Shown here one piece after another: positions 35,152 to 47,600 of a stretch of DNA of 64,000 nt. Every line of letters starts with the position of its first letter. Within the stretch, counting starts at the first letter, position 1. Source of the stretch: Arbacia lixula (Eukaryota > Echinodermata > Echinoidea > Arbacioida > Arbaciidae); contig OZ022577.1 in NCBI GenBank assembly GCA_963669155.1, positions 34,256,247 to 34,320,246 on the forward strand. The letters are read 5' to 3'. Both the position numbers and the translations under genes were made by a program. The notes beneath the pieces are model-generated. The model was not told the origin of the DNA. It ran no database searches and saw only the letters and a program-made list of their open reading frames with translations.

Positions 35152-38100
35152 ACAGTCTGACTGGCCCCTTTACCTCTTCTTTTTCATTTATCCCTACTAT
35201 TGGTTGGCGAGTCCCAGCTGCTAAGAGATAGTCAAACCGACTTCAGAAAGACCGGATAAACCCCAGCTTGCCACCAAACATTCATCAATGCGTAAACCCG
35301 TCTCAGCCTGTTTAAGGAATACCCGATACATAGCGGTCGCTTGCTTGCGCACTCACATACAGTAAGCTGGGAGCTTTAATGAAATTTATAAAAACGCAGC
35401 CGACATATAATAACCTCCAATACCCCCCTTTTCTCTGTCTTTTTATGTTTTTACCGACACTGTCCCCAAGACTGATTTAAAGTGTCTCCCTTCTCTGTCT
35501 CCCCCTTTGATCCTTTCTAGCAGTCTTCTCCTATATAGACGTCGCAAATGCTCATGAATGTCATCGTCGGATTTAATAGTCTACACCCCTTTTGTTCGGG
35601 AGCTTGCGTCTTAAGATTCGACCGTCCTATTGTTCGCGAGGGGGTTTCAAGCAGTATGTCTCCCCCCGTAATGTTCCCTGAATGTTTCGCTTTATCTCCG
35701 CATCTTCTCTCCCTTTCATACCCCTTGCGCTAATCCTCAACTAGCCTCCGTTTAAAACGCTCCACTGCGTAGTTGTTTTCTGATAATACATTCCTTCAAC
35801 TTGACCAGACGATCCATTACAAATGGTCGGCAAACTTGACGGCGACATGTCAAAATCAATGATATAGGCCGGACTGAGCAATATAATAGGAAGACCTCCA
35901 CATAATAGGGTAAAAGAACCCAAGAACAATACATGATAAAATTCGTATTTGAACAAGTGCATCCTCACTTTTAATCTGCGTTATATCAAAAGCGCTATTT
36001 GATGGCGTTCTCTTGGCCATTTGCGCGCCATTGATGCAGTTTGAACATTTAAGACGTACACACAAATCACATACAGCGGCAGTTCGGCTGTTACGTTAAG
36101 GGTTAAAAGAGAGAGGTGGAGGATTCGAGTAGGTGGGTGGGAGGGAGGGTGGTGCATGGGCGAGTTAAGAAGGCAACACATATTTAATTTATCTTCCAAT
36201 TAACCCGTTATACAAAACCCGGTAAAGAAAAGCTCGCAAATCAAAAAGGACTAAAATCTAATAATTATGATTGAGACTTCAACAAAAAACATGTCTTCGG
36301 AAAATAATGAAATATTCACGGGTATATTAGCCCTCTCATCGCACGATTGTATAGCTTTTTTGTGTGATTTTGTTTCACATGTAGATGTCATGTCACCAAT
36401 GGTGACCAAATTTTACAGAAATGATTATACGGGCGAAAAAAAGGCACACAAAGTAGATCACGGCATTTACCGGGACATGGCCATGGTAGCTACGGTTTCT
36501 ACTCCTACAATGTCGTAGCGATATTAAGTGCAGGAAACGGATTAACTATGTATGCATCATTTGTGAATGTTTCCTCCACTAATACATACGAATCTCATAG
36601 AGAAGCATTTGTCTGACGAAGAAGGGGTTAAAGTTGACTCACGGTAGTGAGTCAACTGGGAATGTCCTTTAAATGCACATTGCATTGAAATAATTTTAAC
36701 ACAAGAAATGTTGTAATTAATTTTATATCAGTATTGTTGTTTAAATGTAGTTTATAAATATTGATTCGCAGTTGAGCGTTAATCGTTTTGTTCAGCACCA
36801 TTAAATAAGGTGTGTATAGTGAAATATTTTTAAAAGATATTTCACTTCGCGTTTGCTTCTACAAATGGACACACTGATTATAGCGACCAAAGTATAATGA
36901 AAAACTTGTTTCGTTATTATTAATAAATTATGATTACGTAACTTAACCGGTTTGTTTATTCTTGTAGTTAACAATAATTCATCCCGTGACAACATATTTC
37001 ACACAAAGTTATAACCATGAAGTGCAATTTTATATCTCGCTCCGTTAAAGTGAAGCATATATAGAGTAACTGCTCACAGATTGTATAATACAAGGACTAA
37101 ACTGAGATTCAAATCAGGCTTGAAATAGACTTGGCGAATACTTTATCTGGCTTAATAAAATTTTCAATAGTTTTAGCTTAATAATTATTTAGACATTAAA
37201 TCTTTATTCTGTATGCAGATGTTTTGCAGTTCAGTTCATTTCACTTTAGCACGTAGACTCACTTCAGCCATTGGTTGTTTTTCAGGGGGCCGTGCAAGAT
37301 ATGAACATTATACATCATACATTTGAATATATAGAATATAAAATGCGCAGTTTTCAAACGAAAATTTATCATGGCTAACGAAAAGCTGAACGCGCTACGT
37401 GCCTGGCCTAGCACAAAATATATAGGTCAACGAATGAACAATATGGAGACCATATCATATCGTGAGACCGGTATTTATAAATTCTGGTCTACCAGCACTA
37501 AACGTCAATGCATGAACTAACTGTACATGTAAATTACGGATTTCATTTTCGCGTGCTACAATATTGATACTTACAAATAATATATTGTCCGAGACTTCAA
37601 CATTATTCAACCACATATGCAGCACGGATAGATCAGATATGCACAAGTGACAACGAAAGATCTAGCTTATTTAGAAGGTGCATTTCAACTTAGACACCGG
37701 TAGGTAGCCTCGTTTTAAGTCGCGATCATTCAGGATAACTTTAAAATATTTTGGGAGCTGAGACGTGCAAAACGGCTCGTACGTACAGCCTCCTAATCGC
37801 ATAATTATTGATTCTACAAACTGACACGCGATTAGACGTGTAGTGCCATCTCAGCCGGTGCTATTGACATAAGTATAAACTCCTTTGATCTTATCTCATT
37901 AAGTCAATAATCAATTGAAGTGTCATTATTATCGTGGCCTTTATGTTTAACAAACAAGAAGTCATGAATCCGACATGTCAATCGATCTGTATATCGCGAT
38001 CACGCCGAGTATTGGTACTTGTCAATGACAAGTACTCATGAGCGACATCGTTCATCTTAACGTTATCTCTAGTGTTACTATTTAAAATATAATTTACCAT

Positions 38101-38289
38101 CTATATCAATATTCCATTTTTTGCAACCACTTTACACCACATAGAACTGTTAACGGTTGGATTAAATCATATATTGTGTGTGTTTTTCAACAATGCACAT
38201 AATATAAAACTATTGACCATATCATGTAAGCCTTCATTTTATGTGTAGTGATACCCAGCGCTGAAAACATGCAAATGGCGTTGGAGGAT
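35152..38289. other. Intergenic, no gene; AP-1 palindrome at 36633-36656
   Basis: Short ORFs show no domains. One perfect inverted repeat GTTGACTCAC-GGTA-GTGAGTCAAC at 36633-36656 contains two outward TGACTCA (AP-1) cores. The rest is AT-rich. Confidence 0.5.
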
Positions 38290-38470
38290 GCATTTGTAGA
38301 CGTCCCGTGACCGGTAACATCGCCCGCCCCGCCCCGCCCGGCGCCTGCAAACCGGCTAGCCTGCCCGGGGTAGCCTGTAACGCACGCCGCATCGGCCGGC
38401 TCGCACCGACCGTATTTTTCTGGCGTAGGGGTATTTCCAATGACGGTCGGTGCAAATTCTACCCCCGGCA
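38290..38470. promoter_or_regulatory. CpG island-like patch with GC boxes and a hairpin
   Basis: CGCCCGCCCCGCCCCGCCCG at 38321-38340 contains overlapping Sp/KLF GC boxes. Downstream, GCACCGACCGT (38403-38413) and ACGGTCGGTGC (38443-38453) form a perfect 11-bp inverted repeat. The patch stands out in AT-rich surroundings 6 kb upstream of Nkx2.2. It could be a promoter of an unrecognised transcript, a distal element, or a TE fragment. Confidence 0.35.
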
Positions 38471-41400
38471 TGTGATTTTCCGTGCAAGCATAACGTGAGT
38501 TAGACCCCAATGTCATTTGGAACCGAAATAGATAAGGAAATTGCCCACCCTAGATTAGATAGTGCAGTTCTTTAAGAATATTTGTTTTTCCCCTTTTATG
38601 CTGCCATTTTTTTGTTTGCATTATTGATTTATAATGTATATGCACGTTTTCTGTGTCCGAAAGAAGTGTGGCAAAAGCGTATTTGCTTTTCGAAATCCTC
38701 GCCTTCCTTTAATATTTACACACAGTACATTAATATAAATCAAGAATTTTCCAAGATATGCATTGCTGTTTAGCTATGTCATATTGTTGTATCCTAGCAA
38801 TTGTCATAAAATGTTAAAAAAAAAATGCAGGCATTTGGCCTTCATACATGTCAAATATGTTATGTTGGTGACGTAAAAATGTTTCAAAACAATTAAATCA
38901 CTTTAATTTTTCGTTCTTCGTATCTATGTGTCAAAAATATACCGGTCATGATCCAGGTGCCGCGTGCATAAGAAATCAATGATGTCATCGATGTACATGC
39001 TATTGAGTCGTTTCGCTGGGCATTTCAAAGTGCAAAGTATTTAGCACTAGGCTATATCTGACACGGTCTGATTAAATAAGCTATTTTCTTCACCTCGTAA
39101 AACAAAAACAGGGAACACCCTTCCGTGGAAATTTCCTGCTTATCATTTCGACATGTCTATTTGTTTTTACTTCGATCTTCAGTCTGAAAAAAAAAACAAT
39201 GCATACATAAGGAATATAAGTTTGCAGGTTTATGAGTGAATGGGTAAATCTGATTACATCTTATTTTTAATAATGAACAGGACACGTTTGGACCTAGATA
39301 TTCGGTGGAAAATATCATTTTGTGTATCTTCTGAAAAATATGTTTTTTTTTCTCATATGAAATGGCTACAATACCCAAACATGAAATCATGCAACAGCAT
39401 TTAGATTGTCCATAACAACTGTAAGAGCTTCTCATTTAATTGAACTGTCATTATCTTTCCTTTTATTTTGATCACCCTTATCATAGTATGCGCTCAAACA
39501 TGGGTTCAAAATAGACCCAATATGAGGGCACTTAAGTATCCAAACAACGTGGGCCTTTTTTGTTGGTTTGTCCACCTAATGCTACGCACTTCTGTATCCG
39601 AATGTACTCCATATTTCTATGAGCGCGACGACAGCACAGTACTCATCCCCGCGGGACGGTAATGTTGTCTCATTACCTGTATAGCCCATCGAGTTTTAAT
39701 AGGAAGCGCGCGAGGCCTAAGTAGTTGAATAAGCTTACGTAAGTGTGCGTGGAGTGGCCGGTGCTTGTGCCCAGTCATAAACTCGTGTTGCAGGAGTTAA
39801 CTCTTCAAACACAATTGTACTGTACACACCACTCTAGGACAACCCTCTCTAATGCTATGCCACGGTGTATGGAGGTGGATGATTTTTAAGTCCGGAGTAA
39901 TCTAATCCACTTAAAGATCACGGAGGAGGTGTCAAAAACTTTAAAAGATGTATCCTCATTATGACGTCATATCGTCTATATATAAGGGTAATCCTCTCAT
40001 AAACATACTATCATCATTGGTTAGATTGAGTGAAATAGGAAACATACTTCCTTTCTGATGATGTCTCGCGTTAGGTAAATGATATTCAATTATTGTAGAA
40101 ATTATCATCCAACTTATTATTCAAAATTGGTGGAGAAAATACGCGCCCTCGCACATGGCTCTTTTTTACATTCGCAATTTCGAGGATTGGACAAGGATTT
40201 GATTTGGAAGCCTTTAATGAAACCTTCACCTTGAAAGCCTGGCGTGTGTACGTAATCACTATAATGTTCAGCTTTTTTTATGGCCCGGCTTATGACAGAA
40301 TGGTACTTTTCAAAACAAATGTCTGGACTAATAGTCAAAATCATATAATAAGTGTGCATATGGAGTTGTAAAACGATTTTTTTGGCTAAATAAGTCAAGT
40401 CAGTTATAGGCACAGTGGAAATGGATTGGCCGAAATGTACAGAGACATCTTGATTAAAAAAAACTAAATAAGGTTGCAAAATGTTATTATTAGATAACAT
40501 GCTGAATTAAGATGCTTGTTAATTCACACTTTGGAAATTGATATATCGGGATAAATACCAGTGATTAACCAGCTCCGTTGACACGTAGGCATATGGTTGG
40601 CATCGACATGACGACATCAATAACAAAAGGCCGCGGCGACTGCACAGCACTATGTGTATGGACAGAGCACAATTTGCACACTTAATCCTTGTAAGTTGGT
40701 CAATATTGGGATTGGACGGGGCGCACTTTTCTTTAAACACGTTAAGGTAGGTTATCCATCACCCTTTATTTGGGCGAGATACAATACATACATGGTCTCG
40801 CTTTCTCTCTCCTTTAGTCTCAATTCTCTCCTCTGAAAGTGACTATATGCCTAAACATTTCTAGGAGAAGTTCTCATCTTGAAATGGAAAGAAGTATTTC
40901 AGCTTTAAAATTGTATGCACATTAATAAACATTAGATACAAAACATTGCACATGTAGGTTAAGACATTGCGACGATCATAGATGTGAACATGATTTGGCA
41001 TCTCTTTTTACACCCAATATACTTTGTCGCAAAGTGAGTACATTTTAAATTTAAAAGATCTAATGAACTCGAGAATTCCGACGATGTTTAGTAGGTATCT
41101 AAGATTCTTTGCAGCCTCTCTGGCCCAAACAGTCCCTCAAGTATCCAGGACCAAAACATGATATAGACATACTCGAGTCATATAGTTTGCTAGTTCGTTC
41201 GAAAGCATGGTCCCTATATATTTTTTGCCATCGTTCCATAATCATAACAGGTCCATCATGGTTGTTGCCCCTTTCTGAGACCATCTTGCCCCTCTCTCCT
41301 CACTACCCCGCCCCTTCTCCTTCCCCTTTCCTACGCTATCCTACACCACTCAGAACATGTTGTGTCATTAGAGAACTGCGTGGGATGGACAAAGGTAAAT

Positions 41401-41878
41401 GATTGTCTTTATTTACATCCGTTTTCAAAAGGAACCAAGCACAACAGTGTGGCTGAAATGCAAATAAATTATTTAAGTAATCTATAATGGAGTCGTGAAT
41501 AAATGCGTCTCTCACGAAATATTTTCGAATAAATCATGCAAACTTTAACATTTGATAAAAACCTTATACTGCCAAACCCAGATCGCTTGGGAGAAAAAAA
41601 AGTAACCCTTGATGGATGGGAAGCAAAGCAGTTTGAATTATTTCCCCATTTATCTCATCGTCGTCGAACTAGTTTGTTTGAGTAACAATCACAGAAACGC
41701 TTCGATTTACCGAATAATGACTGATTAGTTTTTTGTGCCGAAAAAAACAGAGCTTTAGGAATGTGTTCACACTCTGGTCTCACAACTTTTGGATGTGTTC
41801 AGATCATCTTCCTTCAAAATAGAACTTCTGGAGTTATTTAATTTCAGATCTTTTCCGCATTTATCCCCACAATCATCA
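38471..41878. other. Intergenic, no gene seen
   Basis: AT-rich sequence with short ORFs. The ORF at 40117-40500 minus (127 aa) has no domain that I recognise, ordinary AT-biased codons and no splice signals of note. Confidence 0.5.
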
Positions 41879-42243
41879 GCATGATGATTATCATTATCAC
41901 CCTCAACATTACCCCACCACCATCATCATTACCACCACCCCTACTACCACCATCATCATCCCCGCAATTATCACAATCGTCATCACCTTCACCATTACCA
42001 CCACTACTATCATCATCATCATTATCACCGTCACCAATACTGTCGACACCAGTGGCGTCAATAAACACCGAACATGACCATCAGAACCACGAGTCATGTC
42101 ACGCCTAAAGGGACAACCAGGTTGAATCAGTTTATTGTTACGATGTCACACGAGGAACCATTGAGAATTTAATACATCAACCATCACCTACACCACCACT
42201 TCCACCACCACCACCACCACCACCACCACCACCACCACTACTA
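41879..42243. repeat. (CAT/CAC)n and (CCA)n trinucleotide repeats
   Basis: An imperfect CATCATCAC/ACCACC repeat at about 41879-42060 and a purer CCA run at 42196-42240 are separated by about 130 bp of ordinary sequence. ORFs of poly-Asp/Gly, poly-Val or Ser/Pro type are artefacts. Confidence 0.9.
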
Positions 42244-43204
42244 CCACAACTGTCCCTAGCAACGCTAGCAGTTTCCTCTCTGCTCTTACTCTCTTCGACT
42301 TCCCGTGACTTTCAAAACTCTTCCTCCTCTCTTTCGCTTCGCGAATCGTCGCCACCCTTCCCTTTCTTTGTTGATTCGTCTTAAGTAAACGCAACTTCGT
42401 CGCTTGTAAAGGTCATGATAGATAAATCCAGGGATGTGGGGAGAAGTCAGGTCGTGTGAACCTACAATGAGGGGGTTTGTTATCCCAGCAAATATTTCTC
42501 TTTGATGGAAAGTCAAATGGAATGGAAGCTTTAATCGTGATCAAAGGAACAAAGGAATAGGAGAAAGAAACCAACATATAGGATTTAATTAAGTATTCTT
42601 TACTTTTGGGGTGTTCTTTCATAATTTAGATCAAGAATATGAAATTTTTACTTTAAAACATACTAACAATGCATATTTCCACTTTTTATTTTTTTTTCAT
42701 CAGGGGTCTTCATGTGAGCTAAAAAGGTTGCTTTTATGTAATAATAATCTTCAATGTCACACACACAAAGTTTAAATATTCTTTTTTCCTTATTCTAAAT
42801 TTCCGCCAATTTGTGTCTCTTCTTTCATTTGTTTGAGCCTATGCTAGCATATTTTTAAATTGTTCGCGATCAGAAATCATCTATGCCAGACTTTAACTCC
42901 CAACAACGTAATTAAAGCGACTGAAGCCTCAACGTCTGAACAGTCAGTCTTCTTTTTAAATGTCTGTCTCTCCCCACACAAGCTTATTATGATATTTGTC
43001 TACGTTTCAACCTTTTCACCCCTCTTTATCTTGTTTGAGCTGTCCCTGTTTTTTGCACATGCAAACCGGCAATTATGGTTACACAGTCGGGAGTCAAGCT
43101 TATATTTGCCTATTTCTCGATGATTACTCAAGCTAGGAGTGGTATGAAAGACAAACGTAAACAGATTAATGTTCATTCATCAATCACACACAGACTGTAT
43201 GTGT

Positions 43205-43254
<50 letters not shown>

Positions 43255-46200
43255 ATGGTGATCAGCGTGCACGCGCAATTGATGTGTGTCAGAGGTTATT
43301 TAGCTTGGTAGCATATATGATTTACACTTCAGTAGCGTTTCTGACGTAAAGATATGAAATCAGGTTCATGGTGATAATTAAGAACGAAATAGCAACAGCC
43401 GCTGCATTTTAACCCCTTCTCAGCCAGACCAATGGATTATGGGATTGGTAAAGGGGCGTCTCGTATTGGTGAAACTCATCCATTTTTGAACTCTTCTGTG
43501 AATACCAGACAAAAAAAACAATGTCGCTCCTATCAATGGCCAATATGGGATTGATGCGGTTGGCCCATGCAGTAACTGGTAATGGAAAACGCGTCAATTA
43601 CGCATAACACGTTAAACCCCATCTTTGTGTCGGACATAATAACTGCTCTGTATGGTCATCACGTGCAATGGTCACGAGCGTGTACAAATGCGAACGTGGG
43701 CATGGTGGGGCATGAATAGTTTTTAAAAAGCGCGTCAATAAAATCATGTCTTAATTCCTAGATTGTCTGATACATTTGTTCATATTCTGAATACATGACG
43801 GCGTCATATACGAGTTGAAAAGCTTGATTGAATCAAGTAGATGAAGTATTTATATAACTGTTCACCTAGCATAATTAATATTGTGCGAAAAAAATATTTT
43901 TATTCGAAGTGGTTACATTTTCAATATTGTTCTGTTACATATAGTTTTGATTCTCATCAATGATTTTTTTAACACTGTGAGAAACTCTTATGCCGTTACT
44001 TTACAAGGAGTATATTTGTATGTAAATGCATGTATATTATACGTTACTCATGTAATGGAAAATAAACATGAAGAAAAAAAACCTAACCGTAGTTGTGCAT
44101 TTTGCAAAGGTGGCGTCAATTACCATCATTATGGTAAATCTTGAAACACGCATTTGTTTTGTTTGGTCATTACTTCCTTTATCTTCTTGCATAGTGTCAC
44201 TCGAAACCAATCTCTGTTAACGATTCCTCTGATTGGAATCGGATGTTAGAACAATCCACACATTACCTTGATTAATGGAGTCCGTTTCAAACAATAAGAC
44301 GAGGGACAAGCGCGGCAGAACGCAAATGCTTGGAAACGTCTTCATCTTTTTCTATCTCCTGTTCCATGTTCTCTGCCTGTTCACGCATGTGTGTGCGTCC
44401 TTTGTTCTCGGTAGATATGCATATCTATATATAAACATTTATGCATGTGCGAATGTCACTTGATATAATGTCTCCCTTTTTCTTCCCCTAATTCTTCTCA
44501 TGTAAAGATGTGTTTATACGTGTATCTGCCTTTCTCTCTCTCTCTCTCTCTCCCTCTCTCTCTTTCTTTCTCTCTCCCTTCTCCTCTACATCTATTCACC
44601 CCCCCCCCTCTTTCGTCCCGTTATATTGCACCGTTGAAGACAAAATAGCTATTAGTCTGTTTACACTAGTCAATCATTGGGCCATTTCGCGCCCCGTTCT
44701 CCGGCCGAGTTATCTCGATTGGCCCCATAATGGATTTGGTTTGGCTGTTTTGAAGCACAATTACATTGTAACCCCGTTGTCTCGACTCTGGCAGTTAAGT
44801 CATTAGGGAAATCAAAGTCAGGACCATATTTTAGGCAGGTTTTGTTTTGTTTTGTCCCTGTCAAGAGCAGAGGAACAGAGAGAAATAACTCCTGTGTCAT
44901 AAATACACGAAGTGGTCTATGACGCATACAAATGCCAAATGCAATTCACACATATAATCAAACGCTTGTGTGTGTGTGTGTGTGTGCGTGCATTTGTGTA
45001 AGGATCGACAAAATTATGTGTAAATATACACCCGATATATTCATAAACTTGATTTCAGTGCTATGAATTAATGGACAGCAAGCACATATCGAGAGCTCGT
45101 GTTGAACACAATACAAGACACCCATCATCCAGTGTCATTGTCCCAAACAACTGACAGAGGGCGTTTGACTAAATCGCACCCACTCAAATAGATTTATTGC
45201 TAGTCCCCTTTTCCATGTTTTGTTATCAGTATGATAAGTTGATGCACTTTTAATACGTGGTTCAATTATCGGAACTAGAAAAATTATAATATATTTCTGA
45301 AATAAGTAATAATTTTTACGTGCCTGTTGTTACAAAAAAATGATGCAAAACAAATCAGGTTAACTTGGAACAGGCTTGGGATTTTTTGTAAATTTCCGTT
45401 CGACCTTAGTAAAGAAGTAATCCCGCATACGATATGGGTGAACTACGTGAGTAAATAAATTTTTGCATGTAATGAGATTCTCAAAAGATGTCGATCTGCT
45501 AGTCATTTTGTGCTCAATCGTTTGAATTAGGACAAATTCCACCAACAAATCATTTTTTTGTCACCAACAAATATATTATGATGAAAAACACATACGCATG
45601 TATTGCATCAATCAAGATTAGAACTGGACAGTCATGCTGACGTTCTTGGCATTCATTAAAATGAAGATATTCGACAATCATATCTACGGAAGGACTTTCC
45701 AGTGCCAAAATGCCTGTGTGTTTTTTTTATTTGAAAAGGTCATATGTTGCTTGTTATGAAACAAGTAGATGAAGAATGTGATGTAAGTTACATGAGTAAG
45801 ATGATATATCTCCAATTTGGGGATTATATATTACAAACGCGAAATCAGCCAATGAACGCATTGTTATAAATTCAGGGATATTTTTCTTTTTCTTTCGTTT
45901 TCTTCCTCCTCCTCCTTTGATGATAATAAAGATAGTATAGTGAAATGCCAATATTATCATATACACAACGTTATAGTTTGCTGCTTCCATTATACATTTA
46001 GAAAGACATATATGATTTTGGTTAGTGCATTGTATTATAAACATTTGTTTGGAAAATGCCAAGTGGAGTCCACTTTACAAAGAACAAGAAATAATCGTCA
46101 GCTAGTATGTATTTTGGGGGCTATAGAAATGACTTGAAGTAGTATGTTTTCCTCTCGTCACACAATTATTGAGTGACACACGCTGATGTTAACACGTGAG

Positions 46201-47239
46201 GGACAGCTAAACTGAAGATGGAAAGAGAGAAAAGGATAGACACAGAGAGAGAGAGAGAGAGAGAGAGAGCTACACGACTTAGTGTTTATTTTCCCTTCGC
46301 CAACCTACCTTACGCCCGCGTGTGCCTGTGGCGCATGCTATATACTTTGTGCAACCGAACTACGGCAACTCGCTATGAGCGCGTCCCTCTCTACCTATCT
46401 TATCAACATCAAGTCAACATGGATCTCAAGTACTATACTCCAAAGTTATAGTGTATACAAGTATTGTTACATTTACAAAGCAATTCGCTGTTTTGTTTTC
46501 TGCTGTTTTGCCTCTTCCCTATCTCTACCCTCTCTCTCCCTCTCCTGTTTTGTCTATTTTTTTTTAGAAGAGCGTGGCAATATAAGTGGAGTGGGGGTGA
46601 TTAAATTAAAAATGTTACCGACACCCGTATTTCTAAGCAAACATTTTGACGAGATAGGTTCACTCGGGTGTTTTTTTTTTTGTTCTTTTCGATACTTTGT
46701 AGCATTGTAGCTTATACCATTTTTAGGGGGACGGAGGAGCTGGCCTGGTCGGGTAGGGACGGCTGGGTTGGATGAAAGGGTGGTGGTTAAACACACCTGC
46801 TCGGTCTGAGCCGTATTTTATACACGCACCTGCGCAAGAACTAAGGCCAAGACAAGCGTTCACTTCTTAATTAGCAAGATAAGGAAGAAAGCTACAATAA
46901 TTATTTGCTCGAAATATCGGGAAATATCCAAAAGAAATTGACCCTTGCTCCCATTACAGTATAAAAGAATACCATCTTTATCATATTTCTCGTTCATTTC
47001 ACTGTATTACTACCACACGTAAGCCTCTAATCTCAACCCCTTCCTGTCACAGACATAGAGTAATATTCTTCTTTATAGAGTGGGTGTATAAGTCGCTCCC
47101 AAAACAAATCAATAAACATACATATTCAAGACAGGCATTTAACTCTTTGCCTACCACATGTTAGGTTCGTCATAAAGTAAGACACACATTTCTTTTTACA
47201 TTTTTTACTGGCACACAAAGGGTGAATACATACCGCAAA
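42244..47239. other. Intergenic with several microsatellites, no gene
   Basis: (GT)n at 43199-43252, (CT)n plus C10 at 44533-44608, (GT)n at about 44967-44990, (GA)n at about 46238-46269. Near 43430-43560 several CCAAT/ATTGG and TAATCCCA motifs cluster. No protein domain was recognised in any frame. Confidence 0.5.
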
Positions 47240-47600
47240 AGAAGTTTAACTTTCACACCAGTTGGCGTCGTATATAACACGCCTGGTGTTAGATTTGATA
47301 CTTAGAGTGTTATAGTAGAGTCTAGTATAATCTGATTCGACATCAAGACTGAACGAATGTAACACCAATTAGCATCGTATGTAACATACTTGGTGTTAAA
47401 TTTACACAGAGAGTTTTTGGTTTGACATCCAGATAAAACAAATGTAACTTCGTTTGCCGTCATTCATAACACTTGGTGTTAAGTTAATACCGAGTGTTGG
47501 AGTTGACACCAAAACATCCTTTGTCGGTGTTAAGTGAATACATTCAAAATTACGTTTAAAAACATTGGTGTTCAACCCAACACATCTGGTATCAAAATTA
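47240..47600. repeat. Degenerate AACACC...GGTGTTA tandem array
   Basis: Three to four units of roughly 85-110 bp share GTAACACCA(A/G)TT(A/G)GC(A/G)TCGTAT, then CTTGGTGTTA(A/G)(A/G)TT, then GAGTGTT and a TTGACATC segment. The paired GGTGTTA/TAACACC words make each unit partly palindromic. Shorter relatives lie at 5970-6045 and 33555-33660, so the motif is dispersed. Confidence 0.65.
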
